Assembly: GCA_005503085.1 (NCBI GenBank)
Contig: SCOI01000015.1
Location: 78,016-142,015 of the forward strand
DNA from: Burkholderiales bacterium C2
Lineage (GTDB): Bacteria > Pseudomonadota > Gammaproteobacteria > Burkholderiales > Burkholderiaceae_C
Length of the DNA stretch: 64,000 nucleotides
Reading direction: 5' to 3'
Shown here: one piece after another, positions 16,938-30,788 of the stretch
How the letters are laid out: every line of letters starts with the position of its first letter
How positions within the stretch are numbered: the stretch's first letter is position 1
Translations under genes and position numbers: made by a program
The notes under the pieces: model-generated
The model's database searches: none
What the model saw: only the letters and a program-made list of their open reading frames with translations
Told to the model about the DNA's origin: nothing

Positions 16938-17897
16938 ATGTTCCAATACCTGCTGCGCCGTCTGCTCTACGCGCTGCCCAGCCTGCTGGGCATCAGCGTC
17001 GTGCTGTTCACCGTGCTGGCGCTGGCGCCCGGCGACCCCTTCGAGGAACTGGCCACCAACCCGAATGTGCCGGCCGAGGTGCGCCAGATGCTGCGCGCCA
17101 AGTTCGGCCTCGATGACCCCGTCTGGCAGCGCTATTTCCGCTGGCTGTTCGCGATGTTCCAGGGCGACTGGGGCTTCTCCTTCGTCAGCCGCGTCGATGT
17201 GGACCAGCTGATCCTGCAGCGCCTGCCGACCACCCTGGTCATCATCGGCAGCTCGCAGATCCTCGCGCTGCTGATCGCGATACCGGTGGGTGTCTATGCC
17301 GCCACCCGGCCCTACTCGGTCTTCGACCAGATCGCCAACACCCTGGCCTTTGTCGGCTTCTCGCTGCCGACCTTCTTCACCGGCCTGCTCTTGATCCTGC
17401 TGTTCTCGATCCAGCTCGACTGGCTGCCCTTTGTCTACCGTGCCGATATCGCGGCCACGGGCTGGGCCTGGTGGTGGGAGCACCTCAAGCAGTCCATCAT
17501 GCCGGTGGCCGTGCTGGGCCTGTTCCAGGGCGCCAGCTGGACCCGCTATGTGCGCTCGGCGGTGCTGGACGTGATCAAGCTCGACTATGTGACCACGGCC
17601 CGCTCCAAAGGCCTTTCCGAGGGCGGGGTCGTGATCAAGCATGTGCTGCGCAATGCGCTGATCCCGGTCGTCACCCTGGTGGCGCTGCAGATGCCGGCGG
17701 TGTTCGGTGGCGCTATCGTCACCGAGCAGATCTTCCGCATCCCCGGCATCGGCTCGCTGCTGATCAGCGCCATCCTGGCCAATGACACGCCGGTGATCAT
17801 GGCGGTGACCTTTGTGTTCGCCTGCCTGGTGATCTTCTTCAACCTCCTGGCCGATCTGCTCTATGGCTGGCTCGACCCCCGCATCAGCTACCGCTAG
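16938..17897 (+). CDS. Dpp/Opp-type ABC transporter permease (DppB-like)
   Basis: 319-residue inner-membrane permease. MFQYLLRRLLYALPSLLGIS is the classical DppB/OppB start, followed by LAPGDPFEEL. The binding-protein-dependent permease loop TARSKGLSEGGVVIKHVLRNALIPVV contacts the ATPase. About six membrane segments are visible. The gene begins 27 bases after the binding protein and overlaps the next permease by 35 bases, indicating translational coupling. Confidence 0.92.
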   Translation: MFQYLLRRLLYALPSLLGISVVLFTVLALAPGDPFEELATNPNVPAEVRQMLRAKFGLDDPVWQRYFRWLFAMFQGDWGFSFVSRVDVDQLILQRLPTTLVIIGSSQILALLIAIPVGVYAATRPYSVFDQIANTLAFVGFSLPTFFTGLLLILLFSIQLDWLPFVYRADIAATGWAWWWEHLKQSIMPVAVLGLFQGASWTRYVRSAVLDVIKLDYVTTARSKGLSEGGVVIKHVLRNALIPVVTLVALQMPAVFGGAIVTEQIFRIPGIGSLLISAILANDTPVIMAVTFVFACLVIFFNLLADLLYGWLDPRISYR

Positions 17898-18776
17898 CGC
17901 CCATGTCTCGCCCTGGGGCGAGGCATGGCGGCGCTTCAAGCGCCACCGCATGGCCATGCTGAGTCTGGTGATCCTGCTGCTGATGGTGACGGCCGTGCTG
18001 GTCGGGCCCTGGCTCTGGCCCGTCGCGATCAACGATATCGACTTCACGGCCCGGCTCAAGAGCCCCTCGCTGGCCCACCCGCTGGGCACCGACGATCTGG
18101 GCCAGGACCTGCTGGCCCGCCTGCTCTACGGCGGCCGCATCTCGCTGGCCGTGGGCCTGGCGGCGATGCTGATGGCCGTGATCGTCGGTGTGCTGATCGG
18201 CGCAATCGCCGGCATCTCGCGCGGCAGCGTCGATGCGGCGCTGATGTGGCTGACCGATCTGTTTCTCTCGCTGCCCCAGCTGCCCTTGCTGCTGCTGATC
18301 ATCTATCTGTTCCGCGACGGGCTGAAGGAGACCTTCGGCCCCGAGGTCGGCGTCTTCATCCTGATCGTCGTCGTGATCGGTGGCTTCCGCTGGATGCCGG
18401 TGGCGCGGCTGGTGCGGGCGCAGTTCTTCTCGCTGCGCGAGAAGGAGTTCGTCGAGGCGGCGCGGGCCCTGGGCGCGAGCACGCCGCGCCAGGTCACCCG
18501 CCACATCCTGCCCAATGCGCTGGGCCCGGTGATTGTGGCCGGCACCATCGATGTGGCGGCCGCCATCATTGCCGAGTCGACGCTGTCCTTTCTGGGCCTG
18601 GGCTTCCCGCCCGACATTCCGACCTGGGGCCGCATCCTCTTCGATGCCAAGGACTATCTGGACATCGCGCCGCACTGGGCCCTCTTCCCCGGCCTGGCGA
18701 TCTTTCTGGCCGTGCTGACGATCAACTTCATCGGCGACGGTCTGCGCGACGCCCTCGATCCGCGCAAGGTGATGTG

Positions 18777-18777
<1 letters not shown>
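17863..18777 (+). CDS. Dpp/Opp-type ABC transporter permease (DppC-like)
   Basis: 304-residue inner-membrane permease partner of the DppB-like protein. After a cytoplasmic start ([19 protein letters not shown]), the [24 protein letters not shown] motif is diagnostic for the DppC/OppC family. The ATPase-contact loop is [25 protein letters not shown]. The start overlaps the previous gene by 35 bases and the stop overlaps the ATPase start by one base (TGATG). A later start within the overlap is possible. Confidence 0.92.
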
Positions 18778-20728
<1,951 letters not shown>

Positions 20729-20732
20729 TCGC

Positions 20733-22016
20733 TCAGCCCCTGACCTCACCCTGACCAAGCACCACCCACTTCATCGAGGTCAGCCCCTCCAATCCGACCG
20801 GTCCGCGGGCGTGGAACTTGTCGGTCGAGATGCCGATCTCGGCGCCGAGGCCGTACTCGAAGCCGTCGGCAAAGCGGGTGCTGGCATTGACCATCACACT
20901 GGCCGAATCGACCTCGCGCAGAAAGCGCATCGCGTTCGGATGGTTGGTCGTCAGGATCGCATCGGTGTGGTGCGATCCGTAGCGGTTGATATGGGCAATC
21001 GCCTCGTCCAAGCTGTCGACCACCTTGATGCTAATGACAGGCGCCAGGTATTCCTCGCTCCAGTCGGCCTCGGTGGCGGCCGCTAGCTTGGCGCCGGCCA
21101 GGCCGCCTTGCAGCGGGCCCAGCAGGGCCAGCGTACGCGGGCAGCCGCGCATCTCGACGCCCTTGGCCGCGAAGATCGCGCCGATGCGGGGCAGGAACTC
21201 GCTCGCCTGCTCGGCATGCACCAGCAGCGATTCGGTCGCGTTGCAAGGGCTGTATTTCTGCGTCTTGGCGTTGTCGACCACGCGCAGCGCCAGGCCCAGC
21301 TCGACCTCGGCATCGACATAGCTGTGGCAGTTGCCGTCCAGATGCTTGATCACCGGCACCTTGGCTTCGCGGCTGATGCGCTCGATCAGGCCCTTGCCGC
21401 CGCGCGGGATAATGACATCGACGAACTCCGGCATCGTGATCAGCGCGCCGACTGCGGCGCGGTCGGTGGTGCCGACCAGTTGCACCGCTGTGCGCGGCAG
21501 GCCGGCTTCGGCCAGCGCATCGCCGACGATCTGTGCCAGCGCCAGATTCGAATGCAGGGCCTCGGAGCCGCCGCGCAGGATGCAGGCGTTGCCGCTCTTG
21601 ATCGCCAGCGACGCGGCCTCGATGGTCACATTGGGCCGGCTCTCGTAAATCATGCCGAACACCCCCAGCGGCACGCGCATCTGGCCGACGCTGATGCCGC
21701 TGGGGCGGCGCTTGACCCCGCTGATCTCGCCGATCGGATCGGGCATCGCGGCGATCTGCGCGCAGCCCTCGGCGACCGTGGCGATGACCTTGTCCGTCAG
21801 CCTCAGCCGGTCGACCATGGGCGCGTCCAGACCGGCCGCAGCCTCCAGATCGCGCTCATTGGCTTGACGCAGCGCCGGGCCGGCCTCGCCGAGGCGGCGC
21901 GCCAGCGCCAGCAGCGCGGCATTCTTGGCGGCGGTGGGCGCGGCGGCCATCGAGGTGGCGGCGGCACGGGCCTGGCGGCCCAGGGTCTGCATCAGGGTCT
22001 GGATGTCGTCACTCAT
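20733..22016 (-). CDS. proA: Gamma-glutamyl phosphate reductase
   Basis: 427-residue enzyme of proline synthesis; reduces gamma-glutamyl phosphate with NADPH to glutamate semialdehyde. The catalytic cysteine is C258 in [13 protein letters not shown]. Other family marks are [17 protein letters not shown], the [10 protein letters not shown] segment and the C-terminal [24 protein letters not shown]. Length is normal. proB is not adjacent. It sits 22 bases downstream of the nitronate monooxygenase gene on the same strand and could be read from the same transcript. Confidence 0.95.
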   Translation of the reverse strand: MSDDIQTLMQTLGRQARAAATSMAAAPTAAKNAALLALARRLGEAGPALRQANERDLEAAAGLDAPMVDRLRLTDKVIATVAEGCAQIAAMPDPIGEISGVKRRPSGISVGQMRVPLGVFGMIYESRPNVTIEAASLAIKSGNACILRGGSEALHSNLALAQIVGDALAEAGLPRTAVQLVGTTDRAAVGALITMPEFVDVIIPRGGKGLIERISREAKVPVIKHLDGNCHSYVDAEVELGLALRVVDNAKTQKYSPCNATESLLVHAEQASEFLPRIGAIFAAKGVEMRGCPRTLALLGPLQGGLAGAKLAAATEADWSEEYLAPVISIKVVDSLDEAIAHINRYGSHHTDAILTTNHPNAMRFLREVDSASVMVNASTRFADGFEYGLGAEIGISTDKFHARGPVGLEGLTSMKWVVLGQGEVRG

Positions 22017-22038
22017 GCCCCGATTCTCGCCGATGGGC

Positions 22039-23124
22039 TCATCGCCCCATGCGCAACAGCGCTTGCTCGGCCAGCCAGCGGGTCAGCTCACCCGAAGCCA
22101 AGCCCTCGCGCGCCAGCCGCGCCGACTGTCCCGACCACAGCGACATGAAGTCGCCCGAACCGTCATCCCCTCTGGGCTCGCTGGCCGCGCGCAGCGGCGC
22201 CAAAGCGCCGCCGGCGGTCGGGAAGGCCGGGGCCAGGGTCGAGATCGGACCGACTTCTCGCATCAGGCGGTTGACGATGCCGCGCGCCGGACGACCGGTG
22301 AAGAGATTGGTCAGCGCCGTCTGCTCGGCGCGCTCGCAGCGCAGCGCGGCGCGGTGCGGCGGCGCCAGATGGGCCTCGGGCGTGAACAGATAGGCGGTGC
22401 CGATCTGCACGGCGGCCGCGCCCAGCACGAAGGCGGCATGGATGCCCCGCGGGTCGGCGATGCCGCCGGCGGCGATCACCGGCACGCGCACCGCGTCGAC
22501 CACCTGGGGCAGCAGCGAGAAGGTGCCGACCTGGGTGTCGATCTCGTCGGCCAGGAAATGGCCGCGATGGCCGCCGGCCTCGAAGCCCTGGGCGATGACG
22601 GCGTCCACACCCTGGGCTTCGAGCCAGCGCGCCTCGGCCACCGTGGTTGCCGAGGCGATGATCTTGGCGCCGCTGGCGCGCACCCGGGCCAGCAGCTCGG
22701 GCGCGGGCAGGCCGAAATGGAAGCTCGCGACCTCGGGCCGGAAGGCCTCGATCAACTCGCAGCTGGCCGCGTCAAAGGGCTGACGGTTCGAGGCGGGCAC
22801 CGGGCCGTCCGCGTCCAGGCCCAGCTCCAGGTAGTAGGGGCGCAGCCGCTGCCGCCAGGCGGCTTCGCGCTCGGCATCCGGCGCGGGCGGGCGGTGGCAG
22901 AAGAAGTTCAGATTGATAGGCTTGCCGGTCTGCGCCCTGATCAGCGCCAGCTGCTCACGCTGCTGGGCGGGGCTCAAGAGCGCGCAGGGCAGCGAGCCCA
23001 GGCCGCCGGCCTCCGAGACAGCCACCACCATCTCGTGCAAGGTGGGTCCGGCCATCGGCGCCTGGATGATGGGCAACTCAATGCCAAACAGATCGAGGAA
23101 GCGGGTATCGGGCCAGTGGTTCAT
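22039..23124 (-). CDS. Nitronate monooxygenase (2-nitropropane dioxygenase family)
   Basis: 361-residue FMN enzyme that oxidises alkyl nitronates such as propionate-3-nitronate. [17 protein letters not shown] is the FMN-phosphate side N-terminus, and [13 protein letters not shown] carries the active-site histidine region. [35 protein letters not shown] is the second FMN-phosphate binding region. It is a TIM-barrel of normal size. It is flanked closely by an acetyltransferase (18 bases) and proA (22 bases). Confidence 0.9.
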   Translation of the reverse strand: MNHWPDTRFLDLFGIELPIIQAPMAGPTLHEMVVAVSEAGGLGSLPCALLSPAQQREQLALIRAQTGKPINLNFFCHRPPAPDAEREAAWRQRLRPYYLELGLDADGPVPASNRQPFDAASCELIEAFRPEVASFHFGLPAPELLARVRASGAKIIASATTVAEARWLEAQGVDAVIAQGFEAGGHRGHFLADEIDTQVGTFSLLPQVVDAVRVPVIAAGGIADPRGIHAAFVLGAAAVQIGTAYLFTPEAHLAPPHRAALRCERAEQTALTNLFTGRPARGIVNRLMREVGPISTLAPAFPTAGGALAPLRAASEPRGDDGSGDFMSLWSGQSARLAREGLASGELTRWLAEQALLRMGR

Positions 23125-23142
23125 CGCAGCAGGTCTCCTGCA

Positions 23143-23991
23143 TCAGAGCTTGGCACGCATCAGCAACTGATGCAGGGGCAGGGTCTCGAAGCCCAGCTCG
23201 CGCAAGGCCTGACCCCCGAGGTCCAGGCGCTGCAGCTGGGGCACGCGCAGCGTGGCCTGCGGGAACTCGGCGCGCAGCGCCTGCAGCAGGGCGCGGGCAT
23301 CGGTCTGCGCGGGCTGCCAGTCGATCAGGCTGCCCACCACCACCGTGGCATCGTCGGGTCGCGAGAACACCAGCTGGGCCGATCCCTTCTGCCAGGCGCT
23401 CATGCCGCTGGCCGATTGCAGCGAGGCGGCCGTCACCTGCAGCGGCAGATCGCGCAACCGGGCCTGGGCCTCGTCGCGCAGCCAGGCCAGCGCGGCCTCG
23501 TGCTCGAGCGCACGGAACTCGCAGGCCGCCGGAGCGACGCTGCCCGGCAGCGCCTGGTAGCCGTGCAGCTCATGCAGGGTCTCAAAACCACGGCCGCGAT
23601 ACAGGCGCAGCGCCCGCTCGTTCTGCGCAAACACCTCCAGCTCGGCCTCGGCCAGGCCGGCAGCGCGGGCGCGCGCCAGCACATCGTCGAGCAGGCGCGC
23701 AGCGGCACCGCTGCCGCGCGCGACCGGCAGCGCGCCCATCGTCGCCAGCCGCCAGCGCCCGCTCTCGGGCCGGGGCGCGACGAAGGCGAAGGCCAGGATC
23801 TCGCGGTCGTCCAGCACCACGCGGCTGAGTTCCAGATCGATGCCCTGGCGGGCCAGCAGGCCCGGCCATTGCGCCAGCGTGGTCTGGAAGGGGCCGATCA
23901 GATAGTCGGCAAAGGCGCCGACAAAGGCCTGGTGCAGTTGCTCGGGCGCCAGCTCGGCGGCCGAAACGACAAGGGTCGGGTCTTGACTCAT
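23143..23991 (-). CDS. GNAT-family N-acetyltransferase
   Basis: 282-residue acetyl-CoA-dependent transferase. The GNAT core lies at residues about 60-145: MGALPVARGSGAAARLLDDVL is the acetyl-CoA loop (RGSGAA fits Q/RxxGxG/A) and FAQNERALRLYRGRGFE is the C-terminal motif. The remaining 130 residues look like a second, degenerate GNAT half, containing SAQLVFSRPDDATVVVGSLIDW. Substrate unknown. It begins 13 bases after the AEC transporter stop, consistent with cotranscription. Confidence 0.82.
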   Translation of the reverse strand: MSQDPTLVVSAAELAPEQLHQAFVGAFADYLIGPFQTTLAQWPGLLARQGIDLELSRVVLDDREILAFAFVAPRPESGRWRLATMGALPVARGSGAAARLLDDVLARARAAGLAEAELEVFAQNERALRLYRGRGFETLHELHGYQALPGSVAPAACEFRALEHEAALAWLRDEAQARLRDLPLQVTAASLQSASGMSAWQKGSAQLVFSRPDDATVVVGSLIDWQPAQTDARALLQALRAEFPQATLRVPQLQRLDLGGQALRELGFETLPLHQLLMRAKL

Positions 23992-24004
23992 GGTGGCAGC
24001 GGGT

Positions 24005-24985
24005 TCAAGGAAACAGGGTCACGACGGCCAGCCACAGCGGCGCGCTCAGCACGAAGGCCACGGTAGACAGCACGGTGGCGGCAGTGACCTCGGCCTCGCG
24101 GGTCTGGTAGCGCTGGGCGAAGATCAGTGCGTTCGAGCCGGTGGGCAGGGCCGCCAGCATCACGATCACCGCCAGCGGCATGCCGCTGAGGCCGAAGCCC
24201 CAATGCGCAATGGGCAGCACCAGGGCCGGCAGCGCGAACAGCTTCAGCAGCGCCAGCGACAGCGCGCCGCGCCAGCGTGAGGGCCAGCCGTAATAGGCCA
24301 GCGACATGCCGATCAGCGTCAGGCACAGCGGCACGACGGCCGTGCCCAGCAGCTGCAGCACTTCGTCCAGCACCGCCGGCAGCGTGAGCCCGGAGGCATT
24401 GAACAGCAGGCCGGCCACCACCGGCAGCACAACCGGATGGATCACGGTGTTCTTGACCGTCAGCGCCAAGGTGCGGCCCAGGCTGGCGCCGGGCCGGGCG
24501 CGTGCCAGGTCATGCTCGACCAGCAGGGTCAGCAGGGTCAGTATCAGCAGCGCATGCAGGCTGACCACGGTGATGTGGATGGCCAGCCCGGCCTCGCCGA
24601 AGATGCCGGCCGCCAGCGGCACGCCGACCTGCAAGGTGTTGCCGAAGCCCACCGTGATGGCCTGCACGCAAGGCAGGGCCGGTTCCTCGCGACCGGCGCC
24701 GCGCCAGCGCTGCACGCCATAGATCAGCAGGATCAGCAGCATCAGCGGGCCGAAGAAGGCGCTCAAGGTCAGCCAGGGCAGGCTGTCGAAATCGACCCGG
24801 GCCGTGGTGCGGAACAGCAGGGCCGGCACGAAGAGGTAGAAGGCCGCCGCCGACAAGACCTTGGCCGGGTCCCCCCCGCTGCCGCCGGCCGAGGCGTCGC
24901 CCAGCCAGCGCATGCGGCCGACGAACCAGCCGATCGCCACCGTGATGAAGATCGCCAGCAGCTTGTAGAAAATCATCCAGGACAT
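24005..24985 (-). CDS. AEC-family (auxin efflux carrier) transporter
   Basis: 326-residue inner-membrane carrier with about ten hydrophobic segments in two five-helix halves. VGFGNTLQVGVPLAAGIFGEAG and the C-terminal MLAALPTGSNALIFAQRYQ match the conserved cross-over regions of AEC permeases, including the MdcF malonate carriers. Probable role is export or import of an organic acid or amino-acid derivative; the ligand is not predictable. It sits 64 bases downstream of the sensor kinase on the same strand. Confidence 0.85.
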   Translation of the reverse strand: MSWMIFYKLLAIFITVAIGWFVGRMRWLGDASAGGSGGDPAKVLSAAAFYLFVPALLFRTTARVDFDSLPWLTLSAFFGPLMLLILLIYGVQRWRGAGREEPALPCVQAITVGFGNTLQVGVPLAAGIFGEAGLAIHITVVSLHALLILTLLTLLVEHDLARARPGASLGRTLALTVKNTVIHPVVLPVVAGLLFNASGLTLPAVLDEVLQLLGTAVVPLCLTLIGMSLAYYGWPSRWRGALSLALLKLFALPALVLPIAHWGFGLSGMPLAVIVMLAALPTGSNALIFAQRYQTREAEVTAATVLSTVAFVLSAPLWLAVVTLFP

Positions 24986-25049
24986 AGGCAGCGAGTATCG
25001 CGCCGGGCCGGCCCGGCGCCTGTTGTGGAACTCGCTTAGCGAACAATCC

Positions 25050-26906
<1,857 letters not shown>

Positions 26907-26950
26907 GCCTCTCCCTTAACGCCGCAGCGGCTGCCAAGTGTCGCCTATGT

Positions 26951-28516
26951 TCAGCCCTCCGGGGGACAGGGCTTGCCATCGCGCAGCCGCCACAGGCCCA
27001 GCGGGTTGTGCGGCTGCAGCGCCGGCGGCAGCAGCTCGGCCGGCAGATCCTGATAGCAGACCGGGCGCAGAAAGCGCTCGATCGCGGCCGTGCCCACCGA
27101 GGTATGGGCCGCGCTGCTGCTGGCCGGCCAGGGGCCGCCATGCACCATCGCGGGCGCCACCTCGACCCCGGTCGGGAAGCCATTGGCCAGGATGCGCCCG
27201 GCCTTGCGTTCGAGCACCGGCAGCAAGGCCTGGGCGAGCTGCGTATCGGCCGCATCCAGCTGCAGGGTCGCGGTCAGCTGGCCCTCCAGCGCCTCGGCCA
27301 CCGCCAGCAGCTCGGCCTCATCGCGGCAGCGCAGCAGCAGCGCGGCGGGGCCGAACACCTCTTCATGCAGCAGCGAGTTGGCGATGAAGCGCGCGGCATC
27401 GGCGACGCAAAGCTGGGCCGCGCCCTGCACCAGGGTTTCGACGCCGGGCTGCTCGCGCAGCCGCGCGGCGCCGGTCTCGAAGGCCGACTGGATGCCCGGG
27501 GTCAGCATCGTGCCGGCCGGCTTGGCGGCCAGCAGCGGCAGGGCCGCCGCCACAAAGCGCTGCAGATCAGGGCCATCGAGCCCGACCAGCAGGCCGGGAT
27601 TGGTGCAGAACTGGCCGACCCCCAGGGTCAGCGAATCGGCGAAGCCCTGGGCAATGGTCTCGGCCCGCGCCGCCAGCGCCGCCGGCAGCAGAAAGACCGG
27701 GTTGATCGCGCTCATCTCGGCATAGACCGGAATCGGCTGCGGCCGCGCCTGGGCCACGGCCATCAAGGCCTGCCCGCCGCGCCGCGAGCCGGTGAAGCCG
27801 ACCGCCTGGATCACCGGATGCGCGACCAGGGCCTGGCCCAGCGCGGTGCCGGCGTCGTGCAGCAGCGAGAACAGGCCCTCGGGCAGGCCCAGCTCGCGCA
27901 CCGCCTGCTGGATCACGCGGCCAACCAGCTCCGAGCTGCCGGGATGGGCCGGATGGGCCTTGGCAATGACCGGGCAGCCGGCCGCCAGCGCGGCGGCCGT
28001 GTCGCCGCCGGCCACCGAGAAGGCCAGCGGAAAATTGCTGGCGCCGAACACCGCGACCGGCCCGATGGCGATCTTGTGCGAGCGCAGATCGGCACGCGGC
28101 AGCGGCGCGCGTTCGGGCAGGGCCGAGTCCAGGGTCGCAGCGCTCCAGTGGCCGTCGCGCAGCGCCTGGGCGAACAGGCGCAGTTGGCCGACGGTGCGGC
28201 CGCGCTCGCCCTGCAGCCGCGCGACGGGCAGGGCCGATTCCAGATGCGCGCGCTCGATCAGCACATCGCCCAGCGCCAGCAGCCCCTCGGCGACGGCTTC
28301 CAGCAAGCGCGCGCGCTGCTCGGGCAGGCTGCGGCGCCAGGGATCGGCGGCGGCGCGCGCCAGCGCGCAGGCCCGCTCGACATCGGCCGCATCGCCGCCG
28401 CCAAAGGTCTCCGGCAAGACCTGACCCCGGATCGGACTCCAAGCCTGCAGTTCGCCGGCGGTGCCGCGCTTCGCTGCGGCGCCTATCAGCTGCTCACCGC
28501 TGATCGCCAGGCTCAC
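26951..28516 (-). CDS. Aldehyde dehydrogenase (NADP+), 2-oxoglutarate semialdehyde dehydrogenase type
   Basis: 521-residue ALDH-superfamily enzyme. E267 (VYAEMSAINPVF) and the catalytic C304 (GVGQFCTNPGLLVG) are present; the FGASNFPLAFSVAGGDTAAAL segment is typical of the alpha-ketoglutaric semialdehyde dehydrogenase/KGSADH group. It would oxidise 2,5-dioxopentanoate to 2-oxoglutarate. The reading frame has no suitable ATG; the start is a GTG at 28516 that overlaps the stop of the TRAP binding-protein gene by four bases (GTGA). Together with the DapA-like gene it outlines a sugar-acid or hydroxyproline pathway ending at 2-oxoglutarate. Confidence 0.88.
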   Translation of the reverse strand: MSLAISGEQLIGAAAKRGTAGELQAWSPIRGQVLPETFGGGDAADVERACALARAAADPWRRSLPEQRARLLEAVAEGLLALGDVLIERAHLESALPVARLQGERGRTVGQLRLFAQALRDGHWSAATLDSALPERAPLPRADLRSHKIAIGPVAVFGASNFPLAFSVAGGDTAAALAAGCPVIAKAHPAHPGSSELVGRVIQQAVRELGLPEGLFSLLHDAGTALGQALVAHPVIQAVGFTGSRRGGQALMAVAQARPQPIPVYAEMSAINPVFLLPAALAARAETIAQGFADSLTLGVGQFCTNPGLLVGLDGPDLQRFVAAALPLLAAKPAGTMLTPGIQSAFETGAARLREQPGVETLVQGAAQLCVADAARFIANSLLHEEVFGPAALLLRCRDEAELLAVAEALEGQLTATLQLDAADTQLAQALLPVLERKAGRILANGFPTGVEVAPAMVHGGPWPASSSAAHTSVGTAAIERFLRPVCYQDLPAELLPPALQPHNPLGLWRLRDGKPCPPEG

Positions 28517-29502
28517 AGCGCGGCCCCGACCTTGCGCAGCGCGGCGATCTGCGGCGCCTTGGGCAGCCAGAGCTTGTCGAAGTCGCTGATCAGCGCCTGG
28601 GTGTCCAGGCCCGGCTCGGTCCTGATCGCGAAGGGCACGGCCTTGAACTTCTCGATCAGGCCCAGCTCGGTGGTCACGATGTCCTTGATCTGCGCGTCCA
28701 GGCTCTGGCGCACCAGGCCGCGTATCAATTCCTTGTCCTTGGCATCCAGGCCCTGCCAGATGCGGCCCGAGACCAGCGGCGCGAAGGGCATGAACAGCGC
28801 ATTCATCTGCAGCATGCTCTTGGCCACCTTGTCGAAGCGCTGGTTCCACGAGAACTCGATATCGGCCTCCAGCCCGTCCACCTGGCCGTTGGCCATCGCG
28901 TCGAAGACCTGCGGCGTCGGGATCGGCGTCGGCGCGGCACCCAGCGACTGGTAGAAGTCGCGGTAGACCGGCGTCGGGTTGATGCGCAGCTTCATGCCCT
29001 TGATGTCCTTGACGCCGGCGATCTCCTTGGTCGAGAACACCACGCGCATGCCGGTGATGCCCCAGCCCAGGCCTATGGTGCCGGTCTCCCGCGGCAGCAC
29101 CTCCAGGAGCTTCAGCGCGGCCTCGTGGCGCACCAGCTTGGCGACGTCGGTGGTCGAGCGCACCAGATAGGGCGCGTTGATGGCCGCGACGCTGGCGACC
29201 CGCGAGCCCAGCTCGGCGGCCTGGATCCAGCCCATGTCCAGCGCGCCGGTCTGCAGCTGCTGCATCATCGCCGACTCATTGCCCAGCTGGCCCGAGTGGA
29301 AAACGGTGACGGACAGGCGGCCGTTGCTTTCCTTCTTGATGCTCTCGCCAAAGGCCAGCGCGGCACGGTTCCAGGAATGGCCGGCCGGCGTGATCAGGCC
29401 GAGGCGGAATTCCTTGGCCTGGGCGCGGGCCTGGCCGATGAAGGCGGGGGCGGCCAGCGCGGCACCGGCTTGAACGAGTTGGCGACGGGTCAGCAGAGTC
29501 AT
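28513..29502 (-). CDS. TRAP transporter periplasmic binding protein (DctP family)
   Basis: 329-residue exported binding protein of a tripartite ATP-independent transporter. The N-terminus MTLLTRRQLVQAGAALAAPAF carries a twin-arginine-like RRQ motif and ends near AQAQAK at about residue 29. The mature part begins FRLGLITPAGHSWNRAALAFGE. The DctP signature with the carboxylate-binding arginine is in GMKLRINPTPVYRDFYQSLGA. TRAP proteins bind organic acids such as sugar acids or keto acids. It lies between the large permease (19 bases) and the dehydrogenase (4-base overlap). Confidence 0.92.
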   Translation of the reverse strand: MTLLTRRQLVQAGAALAAPAFIGQARAQAKEFRLGLITPAGHSWNRAALAFGESIKKESNGRLSVTVFHSGQLGNESAMMQQLQTGALDMGWIQAAELGSRVASVAAINAPYLVRSTTDVAKLVRHEAALKLLEVLPRETGTIGLGWGITGMRVVFSTKEIAGVKDIKGMKLRINPTPVYRDFYQSLGAAPTPIPTPQVFDAMANGQVDGLEADIEFSWNQRFDKVAKSMLQMNALFMPFAPLVSGRIWQGLDAKDKELIRGLVRQSLDAQIKDIVTTELGLIEKFKAVPFAIRTEPGLDTQALISDFDKLWLPKAPQIAALRKVGAAL

Positions 29503-29521
29503 GGCGAGGACCTTTCGGGTG

Positions 29522-30787
29522 TTAGTTCAGGAGAGCGAGCGAGAGACTCGGGAACAGCGACAGCAGCACCAGCGCGACGCAGCAGATCACGAAGAACGGC
29601 AGCGTGACGATGAACATCTTTCCCGGCTTGGCGCCGGTCACGGCGGCCGCGACAAAGAAGCTCAGCCCCACCGGCGGCGACATCAGGCCCAGCACCAGGT
29701 TGACGACGACGACCACGCCGAAATGGCGCGGGTCGATGCCGTAGACCTCGGTGGCGATAGGCAAGAGGATGGGCACGGTCATGATCAGGCCGGGGATGCC
29801 GTCGATCACGGTGCCGATGATCAGCAGGATCACATTGACCAGCAGCAGAAAGCTGACCGGGTCCTTGGCCACCGTCTGTATCCACGCGGCCGCCGCCTGC
29901 GGCACCTTGCCGTAGATCAGCAGCCAGGAGAATACGGCGGCCGCCGCGACCAGGAAAAGCACGATGGCCGAGTAGACCGCCGCGCGCAAGAGGATGGCCG
30001 GCAGCATGCCGAAGCGGAACTCGCGCGTCACATAGCGGCCGATCAGGGCCGCCGCGACCGCGCCGACCGCCGCCGCCTCGGTCGGGTTGGCGAAGCCGCC
30101 GAGGATGGAGCCGACGATGACGATGGGGATCAGCAGCGTCGGCGAGGCGGCCAGCGCGGTGCGGGCGCGCTCGCGCAGAGTCCTGCGCTCGCTGCGTGGG
30201 TATTTGTAGATCACACCCATGCAGGCGATCACGACAAAGAACAGCAGGGTCAGCACGATGCCCGGCAGGATGCCGGCGGTCAGCATGTCGCCGACCGCGA
30301 CCTGGGCCAGCACGCTGTAGACCACGAACATCACCGAGGGCGGGATGATGGGGCCCAGCATGCCGCCATAGACGGTGACGCCGGCCGCGAAGGTCTTGTC
30401 ATAACCCTGCTTCTCCATCTCCGGCACCATGATCTTGGACATGATGGCGACCTGGGCCGTGGCCGAGCCGATGATGGACGAGACCATCATGTTCGCGAGG
30501 ATGTTGACATAGGCCAGGCCGCCGCGCACCGAGCCGACAAAGGCCATCGCCAGCTCCACCAGACGGCGCGTGATGCCGCCGCTGCTCATGATCTCGCCGA
30601 TCAGGATGAACAGCGGGATCGCGATCAGGCCGTAGCTGTCGACCCCGCCGAACATCTGGCTGGGGAAGGACTGCAAGAGCACGGTGTTGCCGTTGCTGTA
30701 GATATAGACGATGCCGGCCAGGCACAGGCAGACGCCGATCGGCACGCCGACCAGCATCACGAAGAGGAAGAAGGCGCCGGTCAGCAT
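29522..30787 (-). CDS. TRAP transporter large permease (DctM family)
   Basis: 421-residue sodium-driven membrane channel subunit with about 12 hydrophobic segments. LFILIGEIMSSGGITRRLVELA and GGMLGPIIPPSVMFVVYSVLA are strongly conserved DctM stretches, as is LLPIATEVYGIDPRHFGVVVVVNLVLGLMSPPVGL near the end. It follows the small permease after one base and precedes the binding protein by 19 bases. Confidence 0.93.
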   Translation of the reverse strand: MLTGAFFLFVMLVGVPIGVCLCLAGIVYIYSNGNTVLLQSFPSQMFGGVDSYGLIAIPLFILIGEIMSSGGITRRLVELAMAFVGSVRGGLAYVNILANMMVSSIIGSATAQVAIMSKIMVPEMEKQGYDKTFAAGVTVYGGMLGPIIPPSVMFVVYSVLAQVAVGDMLTAGILPGIVLTLLFFVVIACMGVIYKYPRSERRTLRERARTALAASPTLLIPIVIVGSILGGFANPTEAAAVGAVAAALIGRYVTREFRFGMLPAILLRAAVYSAIVLFLVAAAAVFSWLLIYGKVPQAAAAWIQTVAKDPVSFLLLVNVILLIIGTVIDGIPGLIMTVPILLPIATEVYGIDPRHFGVVVVVNLVLGLMSPPVGLSFFVAAAVTGAKPGKMFIVTLPFFVICCVALVLLSLFPSLSLALLN

Positions 30788-30788
30788 C

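Noticed and set aside
15114..18089. Very long open frame (about 990 codons) on the minus strand opposite the peptide importer
   Set aside because: It mirrors the codon pattern of well-recognised genes on the + strand; the translation is His/Gln/Arg/Asp-rich low complexity with no family resemblance. Such frames are common in GC-rich DNA.
28415..28428. Third REP-like copy (CAAGACCTGACCCC) inside the aldehyde dehydrogenase gene
   Set aside because: It lies within coding sequence at a normal place (codes part of GQVLPE) and has no paired arm; probably chance.
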